Assembly (NCBI RefSeq): GCF_038039215.1
Contig: NZ_JBBPCL010000001.1
Coordinates: forward strand, 2,232,001-2,296,000
Direction of reading: 5' to 3'
Length of the DNA: 64,000 nt
DNA from: Pseudonocardia sp. T1-2H
GTDB taxonomy: Bacteria > Actinomycetota > Actinomycetes > Mycobacteriales > Pseudonocardiaceae
Position numbers and translations under genes: made by a program. The notes beneath the pieces were generated by a model, which did no database searches, had not been told where the DNA came from, and worked only from the letters and a program-made list of their open reading frames with translations. Shown one piece after another: positions 1 to 8,644 of this stretch. Each line of letters begins with the position of its first letter. Within the stretch, counting starts at the first letter, position 1.

Positions 1-464
1 AGGTTGTAGGGGTCGGTGACCGGGATCGGGGTGCCGGGCCTGCCCGTCGTCGGATCGAAGGGGGTGAGCTTGTGCCGGGTGTCGTCGCTGGCGTAGAGCG
101 TCTTCATGTCCCACGAGGGGACCACGTGCTGGAGCTCGCCGGCGCCGAGGGGGTACTTCGCCACCACGGCGAACGTCGCGGGGTCGATCACCCAGACGTC
201 CCCGGACCTCGTGTGGGGTACGTAGACCAGAGGTTTCGCGGTCCTGGCCACGTCGGAGAGCATGTTCGCCCCGGACGCGGCGTAGACGTTGTGCGGGTCG
301 AGGACCGGCGCCATCCCGGGTAGTCCAGGGTCTGCAACCGGGCGTGCGGCATGTGGGACCGGAGCGATGGCGGCGGGCGCGGGATCGGCGGTCGAACATC
401 CGGCGGCGAGCAGGAGGGCGAGGGCAAGCAGGAACGCGGCGGGGTGCCGGGGTCGGGCCGTCAC
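1..464 (-). CDS. Secreted YVTN-type beta-propeller lipoprotein, 3' end outside window
   Basis: The protein starts at a GTG at 464, preceded by GAGAGG, and runs off the window, so only about 154 N-terminal residues are visible. A short basic start is followed by a hydrophobic stretch ending in LLAAGC, a lipobox, so it should be an exported lipoprotein. The mature part reads like surface-layer or YVTN-type propeller repeats (VWVIDPATFAVVAKYPLG, then TLYASDD and LTPFDPTTG). It follows the deacetylase-like gene by 12 bp on the same strand, suggesting an operon. The substrate or partner cannot be told. The lipoprotein call is firm; the propeller fold is inferred from the repeat spacing. Confidence 0.72.
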   Translation of the reverse strand, partial: MTARPRHPAAFLLALALLLAAGCSTADPAPAAIAPVPHAARPVADPGLPGMAPVLDPHNVYAASGANMLSDVARTAKPLVYVPHTRSGDVWVIDPATFAVVAKYPLGAGELQHVVPSWDMKTLYASDDTRHKLTPFDPTTGRPGTPIPVTDPYN

Positions 465-476
465 GGGCGGGTCCTC

Positions 477-1268
477 TCAGCCGAACAGGGTGCTGGCGGT
501 GACAGGCGTGAGGCCGCGGGCGGCCAGGTCGTCGAGGAGGCCGGGCAGGGCCTCGAGGGTGCCGGGATGGCCGAGATGCAGGCTCACGACGCTACCCGCG
601 ACTGCAGTCCGCAGGTTCCGCCGGATGGCGCCCGCGCCGGGGTCGGTGAAGTCCCTGGAGTCGACGTCGTAGGACAGCACGGCGGGATATCCGGCAGCCG
701 CGGCGAGGCGACGGACCTCGGCGGTGGCGTGCTGCGCCTGAGAGGGCCGGAAGAAGGCGCCGGGGCCCCCGGTCGCGGTGACGATGCGGTCCCGGCAGCG
801 CTCGATCTCCGCCCGCACCCCGGCCTCGTCGAGCGCAGTGAGGTCCGGGTGCGACCAGGTGTGGTTGCCGATCTCGTGGCCGAGGTCCGTGACGAGCCGG
901 GGGGCGTCCGGGTACTGCTGCATCCACGTCCCGACGGCCAGCACGGTGACGGCCGCACCACGGTGGTGCAGCGTCGTGAGCACACGACGGGCCAGGGCTT
1001 CGTCGCCGGCGCCGTGGAAGGTGAGCGCCACCTGCGGGCGCCCCGTGTCCGAGTGCTGGACCTCGCCCACCGGGTGCGGGGCGGTCGTCGGTGCGGCGGC
1101 CCGGGGGCTGGTGGTGGCCGGTGCGGGCGTGGCCGCCGGTGGTCCCGGCGCGGCCGCACACGCTGTCGCACCGATCAACGGGAGCAACCCGGCGGCCTTG
1201 AGGAAGGCTCGCCGCGACGGCGGGGCCGTGGGGTCGGAGGGCACGACGCGACAGGGTAGACCAGCCAT
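477..1268 (-). CDS. Tat-exported polysaccharide deacetylase-like protein (NodB fold) with altered motif 1
   Basis: A 263-aa protein with the twin-arginine signal SRRAFLKAA near residue 20 followed by a hydrophobic stretch and alanine/proline-rich linker. The NodB-type domain fills the rest. Motif 2, HTWSH, keeps the two metal-binding histidines, but motif 1 is LTFHGAGD where active enzymes have TFDDG, so the usual catalytic base and metal aspartate are not at their normal place. The motif 3 region reads FFRPSQAQ. It may be a divergent deacetylase or a non-catalytic carbohydrate-binding relative. It lies 12 bp upstream of the propeller lipoprotein gene and was probably co-transcribed with it. 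An AAAGGA lies about 14 nt before the ATG. Confidence 0.8.
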   Translation of the reverse strand: MAGLPCRVVPSDPTAPPSRRAFLKAAGLLPLIGATACAAAPGPPAATPAPATTSPRAAAPTTAPHPVGEVQHSDTGRPQVALTFHGAGDEALARRVLTTLHHRGAAVTVLAVGTWMQQYPDAPRLVTDLGHEIGNHTWSHPDLTALDEAGVRAEIERCRDRIVTATGGPGAFFRPSQAQHATAEVRRLAAAAGYPAVLSYDVDSRDFTDPGAGAIRRNLRTAVAGSVVSLHLGHPGTLEALPGLLDDLAARGLTPVTASTLFG

Positions 1269-1398
1269 GTCCTGGTGAATCCTTTACCAAGCGGACGGGA
1301 CTCGGGCCCCGTCGACGTCACCGGGATGGTTACGGACGGCTCCCGACGGGAACGCCGCGTCCGACCAGCATCGGTGCTCGAATCGGGAGGTGGCAGTC

Positions 1399-1551
1399 AT
1401 GGGACTGATCGTCGGGTTGCTCGTGTTGTGGCTGATCGTCGCGGTCATCGGGTTCACCGTGAAATCGCTGCTGTGGCTGGCCGTCATCGGAATCGTGCTC
1501 TTCGTGGCGACCGGAATCGTCGGCGCGGTCCGACGGCGCGCCGTCCGGTAG
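1399..1551 (+). CDS. Small hydrophobic membrane protein (50 aa)
   Basis: ATG at 1399 with a strong GGGAGG site about 8 nt upstream opens a 50-codon frame ending in TAG. The product is almost entirely two hydrophobic segments (LIVGLLVLWLIVAVIGF and LLWLAVIGIVLFVATGI) followed by a basic tail RRRAVR, so a two-helix inner-membrane peptide with the tail inside is likely. Short hydrophobic proteins of this type are common and functionally uncharacterised in actinobacteria. It precedes the DUF998-like gene by 34 bp on the same strand. No specific function can be assigned. Confidence 0.6.
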   Translation: MGLIVGLLVLWLIVAVIGFTVKSLLWLAVIGIVLFVATGIVGAVRRRAVR

Positions 1552-1585
1552 GCGGCCCGGATACGCCCGAGGGCCCCCGGACCCG

Positions 1586-2272
1586 GTGATGGCGAGCAGC
1601 CCCGACGCGGCCTGCCCGGACTGCCCGGCTGATCGGGCCGCGGGCTGCCTCTCCGCCGCGCAGGTCGTGGTCGTCGCCTGCGCGCCGCTGCTGCTCGCGC
1701 TCGCGTGGACGGCGGCGGCGCTGGTGCAGGCCCGTCCCTACGACTGGACCGCCCAGACCATCAGCGTCCTGGCCGGCCGCGGGGCCACCCACTCCTGGAT
1801 CATGACGGCCGGTCTCCTGCTGGCCGGCGGCACCTACCTCGGTCTGGCGGTACAGCTCCGGGTGCTGACGGCCCGGTCCCGGACCGTCCTCGCCGCTGCC
1901 GGTACCGGGGTGGTCGTGGCGGCGCTCGCGCCCCAGCCGGTCCAGGGCAGCTCGCCTGTCCACATGGGCGCCGCGGCCTGCGCCTGGGTCGCGCTGACGG
2001 TGTGGCCGCTCACGGCGAACCTGCACACCGCGGCGCGGCCGCTCCCGCGGTTCAGGATCGCGGTCACGGGCGTGCTGCTGGTTCAGCTCGCCTGGTTCCT
2101 CCTGCAGCTGATCGACGGTGGCGCGCTCCTGGGCGCCGTCGAGCGCCTGCTCATGATCAGCCAGATGGCCTACCCGACGTACGTCGCCCGGCACCTGCGC
2201 CGCCCCGGCCCCTCGCCGGGGGAGCCTGACCAGGGACGTGCTCCTCACGCGGTGCCGCGGCCCGCGGTGTGA
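1586..2272 (+). CDS. DUF998-like multi-pass membrane protein
   Basis: About 228 aa with roughly six hydrophobic segments separated by short loops, beginning after a Cys-containing N-terminus (CPDCPADRAAGC). The spacing and motifs such as YDWTAQTISVLA resemble the DUF998 family of small integral membrane proteins of unknown function. A GTG (1586) directly precedes an ATG (1589); either may be the start. The C-terminus is a hydrophilic, proline-rich tail. It converges with the response-regulator gene, whose stop lies 21 bp downstream on the other strand. Membrane location is clear, role unknown. Confidence 0.7.
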   Translation: MMASSPDAACPDCPADRAAGCLSAAQVVVVACAPLLLALAWTAAALVQARPYDWTAQTISVLAGRGATHSWIMTAGLLLAGGTYLGLAVQLRVLTARSRTVLAAAGTGVVVAALAPQPVQGSSPVHMGAAACAWVALTVWPLTANLHTAARPLPRFRIAVTGVLLVQLAWFLLQLIDGGALLGAVERLLMISQMAYPTYVARHLRRPGPSPGEPDQGRAPHAVPRPAV

Positions 2273-2293
2273 CCGGCTCACCCGCGCAGGACC

Positions 2294-3154
2294 TCACGTG
2301 CGGACGTCGATCCCGCACGCGTCACCGGAGCGCTCGCGCCACGAGTCGCAGGGAGAGCGGATCCTGCTGGAGGACGCCGGCGGCGCCACTTCGGACCTGC
2401 AGGTTCGCGCTCGGGTCGCGGCGGTCAGAGGGCGGCAGATCCTCGCGGAGGCGTCAGGCCGGGGGACGTCGAGCCGGTAGCCGTGGCCGCGGAGCGTGAC
2501 GATCACGGGAACCGTGGTGTGGTCCTCGGCCTCCGCCAGCCGGCGGCGCAGCGCGGCGACGTGGACGTCGAGGGTCTTCGTGGAGCCGAACCAGTGCTCG
2601 TCCCACACGTCGGACATCAGCTTCTCGCGGCTGATCGCGACGCCCGGTTCGGCGGCGAGCCGGGCGAGGAGCTCGTACTCCTTGGCGCGCAGCGGCAGGT
2701 CGCTCCCGGCGAGGGTGACCCTTCTGCTGGACGGGTCCAGCACCAGATCGCCCAGCTTCAGCGGGTCGTTGCTCTCGGCCCGGGTCGCGGACTCGACGCG
2801 GCGGAGGTGGGCCCGGATGCGCGCGTGCAGCTCGGCGAGCCGGACGGGCTTGGTCAGGTAGTCGTCCGCGCCGGCCTCGAGGCCGATGATCACGTCCATC
2901 TCCTCGTCCCGGGCGGTGAGGATGACGACCACGGCGTCCGGCTGCGCGACCCGCAGCTCGCGGCAGACCGCGACGCCGTCGAGATCGGGCAACCCGAGGT
3001 CGAGCAGGACGAGATCGAGCGGATCGCCGGCCGCCGCGCGCAGCGCCGCACGCCCGGTCGTCTCCCAGGCCACGCCGTGTCCGTGGGCGGTGAGGCTGCT
3101 GCGCAGCGCCTGGCCGATCGTCTCGTCGTCCTCCACCAGGAGCAGCCGCGTCAT
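2294..3154 (-). CDS. OmpR/PhoB-family response regulator, orphan, with C-terminal extension
   Basis: The receiver domain (residues 1-115) has the acidic pair D9/D10, phospho-acceptor D52 (LVLLDLGLP), T80 and K102, all the residues needed for phosphorylation. A winged-helix DNA-binding domain follows at about 130-230 and ends with the typical RGHGYRL. About 50 further residues, rich in Arg, Ser and Cys, have no counterpart in the usual 225-235-aa regulators and may be an acquired tail or a lost stop. No histidine kinase gene is adjacent, so the cognate sensor is elsewhere. The neighbour downstream on the same strand is the converging DUF998 gene; upstream is the FetB-like permease. Confidence 0.9.
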   Translation of the reverse strand: MTRLLLVEDDETIGQALRSSLTAHGHGVAWETTGRAALRAAAGDPLDLVLLDLGLPDLDGVAVCRELRVAQPDAVVVILTARDEEMDVIIGLEAGADDYLTKPVRLAELHARIRAHLRRVESATRAESNDPLKLGDLVLDPSSRRVTLAGSDLPLRAKEYELLARLAAEPGVAISREKLMSDVWDEHWFGSTKTLDVHVAALRRRLAEAEDHTTVPVIVTLRGHGYRLDVPRPDASARICRPLTAATRARTCRSEVAPPASSSRIRSPCDSWRERSGDACGIDVRT

Positions 3155-3191
3155 GGCGGCGAGGGTACGGGGAGGCGCTGTCGGCGCGGGA

Positions 3192-3950
3192 TCAGGTGTG
3201 CTGCTCGGAGGTCCGCCTGATCACGCCGCGGGCCACGAGCTCGACGGTCACCAGGACGGCGACGGTCTCGGCGGCGAGCAGCCCGACGAGGACCAGGACC
3301 TGCGCGGCCCCGGCGCGGACGGGGTCGCCGCTGCCGAGCAGGACGCCCACGAACGCCCCGGGGAGGGTGACGAGTCCGACGGTGCGGGTCTGGTCCAGCG
3401 CGGGCACCAGGGCGTCGTGCGCGGAGGGACGGACGACGATCAACGCGGCGTCGCGGTCCATGAACCCGAGCGAGAGCGCGGCCTCGTACTCGCCGCGGCG
3501 AGCGCTGAGCTGGTCGAGGGCGCGGCGGCCGGCGACCGAGGTGGCCGTCATCGCGCCGCCGATGACGATCCCGCCGATCGGGACGACCGCGATGCCGGTC
3601 AGCGGTACGGCGCCGGAGCCGAGGACGATGGCCAGCACGGGCGCGACGCCGGCGAGGATGGCCGCCCCGGCGTAGAAGCCGCAGCGGTCGCGGGTCATCC
3701 GCCTCGCCGACGTCCAGGTGGCCACCGTGAACATGACCAGGACGAACAGCACGGTCGCCCACCAGGAGCGGACCACCGCGAGGATGACCGCCGAGACGGC
3801 GGCGAGCTGGGCCACGGCCCGCAGTGCCGCGACCACGGACGCCGACGCCGTGCCCAGCCGGCCCAGCACCGCCGTGACCACGGTCAGGGCGACCAGCGCG
3901 ACCAGGGCGACCGCGAGCTGCCAGCCGACCACGACGGTCGATCCGCCCAA
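3192..3950 (-). CDS. FetB/YbbM-type (UPF0014) ABC transporter permease
   Basis: A polytopic membrane protein with the UPF0014 family pattern: several hydrophobic helices, GGIVIGGAMTATSVAGRRA, the conserved TRTVGLVTLPGAFVG and a final helix. E. coli FetB works with the ATPase FetA in iron export; no ATPase gene is next door here. I chose the TTG at 3950 because GGAGGG lies 4-5 nt upstream and the following residues start the first helix. An ATG at 4082 would add 44 residues (through Ser and Cys-rich sequence) with no obvious domain or ribosome site. The stop is 37 bp before the response-regulator start, so the two may be co-transcribed. Confidence 0.75.
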   Translation of the reverse strand: MGGSTVVVGWQLAVALVALVALTVVTAVLGRLGTASASVVAALRAVAQLAAVSAVILAVVRSWWATVLFVLVMFTVATWTSARRMTRDRCGFYAGAAILAGVAPVLAIVLGSGAVPLTGIAVVPIGGIVIGGAMTATSVAGRRALDQLSARRGEYEAALSLGFMDRDAALIVVRPSAHDALVPALDQTRTVGLVTLPGAFVGVLLGSGDPVRAGAAQVLVLVGLLAAETVAVLVTVELVARGVIRRTSEQHT

Positions 3951-4276
3951 GACGCCCTCCGGTGTGTGCGGCAGCCCGACGATCGTCGCGCCGGGGAACC
4001 CCGGCACCGAACACGTCGTGGCCCGACCGCGGCAGAAGATCGCGCCGAGGTTACCCAGAGCGCGGTTCCACAGGACCTGCACAGGCGTTTTGCCGACGAG
4101 ACCGTCGTCGGCGCAGCACGTCCATGGCTTCGAGTGATCGGCCGGCCCGGATCCGGCCCGCCGCCCGAAGGTAAGAGCCGGACCAAAACTTGGCCATCGT
4201 CCGGTTCACGGCGATACGTTTCGCCGCCGCGCAACGGTTGAACGGGCATGCCGAATACGTCTGTGAAGGATCTGCC
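3951..4276. other. Divergent intergenic region between the FetB-like gene and uppP
   Basis: This 326-bp stretch separates two divergent genes and should hold both promoters. I see no confident sigma-70 pair. A weak candidate for uppP is TTGGCC (4190-4195) with TACGTT (4215-4220), spaced 19 nt, which is too poor to call. If the permease starts at the upstream ATG the region shrinks to about 195 bp. Confidence 0.3.
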
Positions 4277-5230
4277 GTGAGTGGGCTGAGCTGGGCCGAG
4301 GCGATCGTCGTCGGTGCGGTGCAGGGGGTGGCGGAGCTCTTCCCGGTCTCCAGCCTGGGACACAGCATCCTGCTGCCTGCGGTGGTCGGCGGCAGTTGGG
4401 CACAGGACCTGGACGTCAGCTCGCCGGAGTCGCCGTACCTGGCGTTCGTCGTCGGCCTGCACGTCGCCACCGCGGTCGCGCTGTTGATCTATTTCCGCCG
4501 GGACTGGGCCCGGATCGTGCGGGGGCTGGTGACCAGCATCGCCCGCCGCGAGGTACGGACCCCCGACCAGCGTCTGGGCTGGCTGCTGGTCCTGGCGACG
4601 ATCCCGGTCGGGGTGGCCGGACTGCTGTTGGAACACCTCTTCCGCACGGTGTTCAGCAAGCCCGGGCCGACCGCGGCGTTCCTGGTGCTGAACGGGATCC
4701 TGCTGCTGATGGGGGAGCGGATGCGCTCGCGCGCGGACACCCGCGAGGCCGCGCTGGCCGCCGCCGTCCCCACCTCGGACTCTCCGACGGTGGTGCTCCC
4801 CGCGGCCGCCGGCGGCCCCGAGACCGGAGTGGCCGTCGACCGCAGGATCTCCCGGGTCCCGGTCGGCCGGGCCGTGCTGATCGGGGCCGCGCAGATCGCG
4901 GCGCTGCTGCCGGGGATCAGCCGTTCGGGCAGCGCGATGGTCGCCGGGCTCGCGCAGGGGCTGTCCCGGACGGACTCGGCCCGCTTCTCGTTCCTGCTGG
5001 CCACACCGGTGATCCTCGCCGCCGGGGTGCTGAAGCTGGGTGACCTGGCCGGCCCGCTGGGGGACGGGATCCGGCCGCAGATCCTGGTCGGCAGCCTGCT
5101 GTCCGGCGTCGGGGCCTACCTGTCGGTGCGGTTCCTGACCCGGTACCTCGAGGACCGGTCGCTACGGCCCTTCGGGATCTACTGCATCGCCGCCGGAGCG
5201 GCGTGCCTGGTGTGGTTCGCGGTGCGCTGA
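4277..5230 (+). CDS. uppP: Undecaprenyl-diphosphatase UppP (BacA)
   Basis: An integral membrane phosphatase that recycles undecaprenyl diphosphate to the monophosphate carrier used in cell-wall synthesis; overproduction gives bacitracin resistance in known cases. Both signature motifs are present: GVAELFPVSSLGHSILLP near the N-terminus (Glu and Ser of the first active-site loop) and LLPGISRSGSAM in the second half. GTG at 4277 is preferred because GAAGGA lies 7 nt upstream; starting further up adds non-family sequence. At 317 aa it is longer than E. coli UppP (273) owing to an Ala/Pro-rich insert around residues 150-185 between helices. It stands alone transcriptionally. Confidence 0.93.
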   Translation: MSGLSWAEAIVVGAVQGVAELFPVSSLGHSILLPAVVGGSWAQDLDVSSPESPYLAFVVGLHVATAVALLIYFRRDWARIVRGLVTSIARREVRTPDQRLGWLLVLATIPVGVAGLLLEHLFRTVFSKPGPTAAFLVLNGILLLMGERMRSRADTREAALAAAVPTSDSPTVVLPAAAGGPETGVAVDRRISRVPVGRAVLIGAAQIAALLPGISRSGSAMVAGLAQGLSRTDSARFSFLLATPVILAAGVLKLGDLAGPLGDGIRPQILVGSLLSGVGAYLSVRFLTRYLEDRSLRPFGIYCIAAGAACLVWFAVR

Positions 5231-5464
5231 GCAGGACAGACCCTTGGGCGCCGACCGCGGCGAGCAGCTCACCCCGGCCGGGCCGGCGGACCGGTTGCGT
5301 CCCATGGGTGGCGAGGACGTCGCGGACGCGGGGCCGGCGCCGTCCCGGAGGCGGCAGTGCCGGCTGTAGCAGGAGACGCCGCACTCGGCGAACTCGGGGG
5401 CGGTCCGGCGGGCGCCGGCGTCGTCGAGCCACCGGTAGAGCGGCGAGCGCCGCCCGCCCGCTCG

Positions 5465-5489
5465 CCGGACCGGACCGGACCGGACCGGA
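5465..5489. repeat. Tandem CCGGA pentamer, five copies
   Basis: Five perfect CCGGA units lie immediately downstream of the IclR-family stop codon, in the 264-bp gap between uppP and that gene. The period of five would frameshift any reading frame through it. No protein in this gap is supported. Confidence 0.85.
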
Positions 5490-5494
5490 CCCGA

Positions 5495-6295
5495 TCAGGA
5501 TCCGACCGACGGATCGGTCGGAGCTGCACCGGCTGCACCCGGCACTGCGGCGGCGAGCTCCCGCGACAGGCTGCGGGTCGCGATCCTCAGGGCGGTCAGG
5601 GCGGGCTGCAGTTGGGTGCTGAGATCGTGGGTGGAGAGCTCGATCGCGGCGACCATCCGACCGCCCGGACCGAACACGGGCATCGCGATCCCACAGGTCC
5701 CGGGTTCGAGCTCGCGGCGCGTGATCGCCACGCCGGTCAGCCGGATGATGCCGAGAGCGCGGCGCAGACGGTCCGGCGCGGTCACGGTGGCGCTCGTGTA
5801 GGGCCGGAGGCCGCTCGCGATCACGAGATCGACGGTGGATTTCGGGCCGTACGCCAGCAGAGCCTGGCCCAGGGCCGTCGCATGGCTGGGAAGGGTCGCC
5901 GCGGCGGCGAACGTCGTGGCCGGCTTCCGCCCGGGCTGCTTCTCGATGTAGGAGACCTGCAGGTCGGCCATGAGCCCGAGGCGGGCTCGGCTGCGCGTCG
6001 CGGCGGCGAGGTCCTCGAGAACGTACGGCGCGCGTTCGGCGACGCTGGGTGGGCACGGGTGACGGCCGCCGATCGTGCGCAGCGGCAGTCCTGCTCGGTA
6101 GAGGCCGTCGGTGGTGCGCTCGAGCAGCCGCCATGAGGTGAGCTCGGTGGCGAGCCGGTGGGCCGTCGAGATCGGCAGGCCCGCCATTCTGGCTATCTCG
6201 GTGAGCGAATGTTCGCTGCCTTCGGTGAAGGTGAGCAGGATAGATGTGATCTTGTTCGTCACGGAGCGTCCTGACTCGGCGGCGTTGCCGGCCAT
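5495..6295 (-). CDS. IclR-family transcriptional regulator
   Basis: A 266-aa regulator with an N-terminal winged helix-turn-helix (residues about 13-70, with HSLTEIARMAGLPISTAHR) and a C-terminal IclR effector-binding domain (PGTCGIAMPVFGPGGRMVAA is typical of its ligand pocket). ATG 6295 is chosen because GAGAGGAAG lies just upstream; the upstream in-frame ATG at 6349 lacks a site. IclR proteins usually control catabolism of aromatic or C2-C6 acids; the target here is unknown because the next gene on the same strand is 245 bp away. That upstream gap shows no clear operator. Confidence 0.88.
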   Translation of the reverse strand: MAGNAAESGRSVTNKITSILLTFTEGSEHSLTEIARMAGLPISTAHRLATELTSWRLLERTTDGLYRAGLPLRTIGGRHPCPPSVAERAPYVLEDLAAATRSRARLGLMADLQVSYIEKQPGRKPATTFAAAATLPSHATALGQALLAYGPKSTVDLVIASGLRPYTSATVTAPDRLRRALGIIRLTGVAITRRELEPGTCGIAMPVFGPGGRMVAAIELSTHDLSTQLQPALTALRIATRSLSRELAAAVPGAAGAAPTDPSVGS

Positions 6296-6539
6296 GGCAC
6301 TTCCTCTCCGGTTGCTGCCGAAGCCGAGACATCGGGGAATCTGCAGCACAAATGGCCTGGTGCGGAGCAGGGCTCAGGTCGAGAACTGCGGCGTGCTGCC
6401 GGGGTCCGGGGCAGCCGAAGTGTTCTTGCTGATGTTCGGGGAAAAGACGATACGGGTGAAGAGCATGATTCGCAGCGTGGCCGAATCGTCACCCCGCTCG
6501 ATGCTCGCTCATCGTGACCGTCCTGGGTGTCTCCTCTCG

Positions 6540-7190
6540 TCAGGGTGTCGGCGCCGGGGTGTGCCCGGTGGCCAGATACCCGGTGCCGAAGGCGAGCTCG
6601 CGCACGTTCAGGTCGGGGACGTGCGTGGCGAGCAGCCGCCAGGGCCGGTCGAAGCCGGTGAAGTCCTCGATGTAGGGGCTGTGCAGGCTCCGGACCCAGC
6701 CGCGCAGGCCCCACGCCCAGATCGGTGGTCGTTTGCCCCCGGCTGCCGCGACGGGTGCGCCGGGGCGTAGGTGCTCGACGACCTGGGTCAGGACCGTCGG
6801 GGACTGCAGGACGTCGTGCACCGCGCAGAACAGGGCTCCGTCGGCCTGGACGTCCTGCAGCGCCGCGGGTTCGGAAGCGGAGAGCAGCCGGACGTTGTGC
6901 CAGTCGTTGTGGGTGGCACGTGCGCGGGCGAGCCCGAGCATCTCGTCGGAGGCGTCGATCCCGACGATCGTGCCGCTGGGCCCGACCTTGCCCTGCAGCG
7001 CGCTCATGCACAGTCCGGTGCCGCAGCCCACGTCGAGGACGGTGTCACCGGCTCCGACGTCCAGCTTGGCGACCACCGCATCGCGCCATCGTTGGTAGGC
7101 GGTGGTGCGGCGGTCGTACCGGTTCGCCTCGGGGCCGTAGGCGCGGCTGGTCCTGGGCCGTTCAGGGGTGGGGGTCTCGTCTGTCGGCAT
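6540..7190 (-). CDS. SAM-dependent class I methyltransferase
   Basis: A 216-aa Rossmann-fold methyltransferase. Motif I is VLDVGCGTG near residue 53, followed by GIDASDEML (the acidic residue that holds the SAM ribose) and an N-terminal RYDRRTTAYQRWRD typical of UbiE/Methyltransf_11-25 relatives. The C-terminal part (WAWGLRGWVRSLHSPYIEDF) would shape the substrate site. Its start lies 29 nt inside the end of the alpha/beta hydrolase gene, so the two are translationally coupled and probably act on related small molecules. The substrate cannot be assigned. Confidence 0.85.
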   Translation of the reverse strand: MPTDETPTPERPRTSRAYGPEANRYDRRTTAYQRWRDAVVAKLDVGAGDTVLDVGCGTGLCMSALQGKVGPSGTIVGIDASDEMLGLARARATHNDWHNVRLLSASEPAALQDVQADGALFCAVHDVLQSPTVLTQVVEHLRPGAPVAAAGGKRPPIWAWGLRGWVRSLHSPYIEDFTGFDRPWRLLATHVPDLNVRELAFGTGYLATGHTPAPTP

Positions 7191-8148
7191 CGCTGCCTTC
7201 TTCGGTAGGTGGAGGGTTCGGACCGGTCGTCGGCGGTCGGTGGACGGCTCGCTGCTCCGCGAGCCATCCGGCGAGCTCGGTGCTGAACCGGTCGGGGTGT
7301 TCCACGTGGGGGAGGTGCCCGCAGTCCGGGAACACGCTCACCCGGGCGCCGGGCAGACGGTGGGCGGCAGCGCCCGCCTGGCTGGCGGGCAGGACGTAGT
7401 CGCGAGCGCCCCAGATGACCAGAGTCGGAACCGTCACGGCGGCGAGGCGGTCGAGCACGACCTCGCGTTGCCCCGTGGCGTCGAAAAGGGCTCGGGCCAT
7501 GGTTGTGGAATTCTCGAGCTGCCCCGGCCGGCGGGCGAGGGCGTGCTGCTCGGCGACGAAGTCACCTGGTGCCCGCCAGGGCCTCGCGAACAACATTGCC
7601 ATGGACAGGGCGGTGCGCGCGAGGGCTCCACCGGGTGTCCGGCTGAGCAGGATCGCGAGTTCGCCGAGTCCCGGGACCGTGTCGAGCGCGAGCAGCGGGT
7701 TGACCTGGCGGCCGAGACCGGCACTGGCCACCAGGGTCAGGCTCCGCAGCCGCCGCGGCGCGGAGAGCGCGACGTTCAGCGCCACCGCCCCGCCCGAGGA
7801 GTGCCCGACGAGGTCGACCTCCCCGAGGCCGAGGGCGTCGAGGAAGGCGGTCACGAACGGCGCGAGATCCCGGCCGGGCGCGTGGGCACCGACCGCCGGT
7901 GCGGTCTCCCCGTGCCCGGGCAGACTCAGCGCCAGGACCCGGTGGGTGCGGGCGAGCGCGGGGATCACCCATCGCCAGCCCGCCGCGCTCTGCTCGTGGC
8001 CGTGCAGCAACACCAGGGGCGGCCCCGCACCGGCGTCGAGGTACTGGGCCGGCACCCCGTCGACGTCGATCCGGAGGTCGCGGACGACCTCGGGCGGTGC
8101 CGCGAGAACCGACTGCGCGCATTCGTAGATGGCGCGGGTGAGCGTCAT
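7162..8148 (-). CDS. Alpha/beta-fold hydrolase
   Basis: A 328-aa hydrolase with the oxyanion motif LLHGHEQSAAGWRW, the nucleophile elbow VGHSSGGAV, an acid in VIWGARDYVLP and the catalytic histidine in DCGHLPHVEHPD, so the Ser-Asp-His triad is complete. ATG 8148 is preferred: CTGGAGGG precedes it and the family similarity begins there; upstream in-frame sequence belongs to a degenerate region. The last 25 residues (Pro/Asp rich) overlap the methyltransferase start. Such enzymes cleave esters, lactones, epoxides or C-C bonds; the substrate is not evident. Confidence 0.87.
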   Translation of the reverse strand: MTLTRAIYECAQSVLAAPPEVVRDLRIDVDGVPAQYLDAGAGPPLVLLHGHEQSAAGWRWVIPALARTHRVLALSLPGHGETAPAVGAHAPGRDLAPFVTAFLDALGLGEVDLVGHSSGGAVALNVALSAPRRLRSLTLVASAGLGRQVNPLLALDTVPGLGELAILLSRTPGGALARTALSMAMLFARPWRAPGDFVAEQHALARRPGQLENSTTMARALFDATGQREVVLDRLAAVTVPTLVIWGARDYVLPASQAGAAAHRLPGARVSVFPDCGHLPHVEHPDRFSTELAGWLAEQRAVHRPPTTGPNPPPTEEGSDADRRDPHP

Positions 8149-8386
8149 CGGACCCTCCAGGTCGTCCGCGAACAGGTGCGGGGGCGCCGCCCGGGGTTCC
8201 GGGCGGGCCGAGATGGCCGGCATGCCTCGTGAGCACGGGTCCGATAGATATAGTACGCACTCTGCGTGAGATGGTGAGCATCTTTGCCGCTCAGTGGCAG
8301 TCGTGGCTCCTGGGCAGGGAAACGGATGACGGGCCGGCTCCGCCGCGCCCTCCGCGTACTTCGAGCCCCGCTCCAGATGCTGCATC

Positions 8387-8520
8387 GACACCTGGCTCGG
8401 CGGCACCATGTCCAGGATCGTCGCCGCCACGGCCCGCGCTGCGCCCGGCCGACGAGGGCCTGCTCGATCTCGACGCGCCGGTCTCGTCCGTCGTCCCGGG
8501 CTACCGGCTCCCGGCGTTCG
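8387..8520 (+). pseudogene. Remnant of a serine beta-lactamase/esterase-family (PF00144) gene
   Basis: A short stretch on the plus strand encodes DTWLGGTMSRIVAATA and then, after a one-base frame change, ADEGLLDLDAPVSSVVPGY. This is the order found in class C beta-lactamase-type proteins, where the catalytic SxxK motif is followed by a short helix and the LxDLDxPV segment. Here SxxK is TMSR, so the active site is also lost. No flanking domain remains. It sits in the 568-bp non-coding gap between the hydrolase and cold-shock genes, which otherwise holds only the cold-shock tail copy. Confidence 0.5.
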
Positions 8521-8644
8521 TCGTGCACGGCGCACCCGCCGGTCGTCGCCTTCCGCGGAGGTCATGCCGTCCGACCCCGGATACAGCGGGAGCCCGCCTC
8601 CCTGACGGGAAGCGGACTCCTGACGTGCTGGTGCAGAGTTCGGA

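Noticed and set aside
1326..1350. GGTTA-N15-GGGAA as a SigF-type promoter before the 50-aa protein gene
   Set aside because: Both boxes deviate from consensus and the match is within chance expectation for this composition.
5231..5464. Possible small minus-strand protein between uppP and the IclR gene
   Set aside because: Frames exist but the family is not recognisable, no ribosome site is found and the pentamer repeat interrupts the region.
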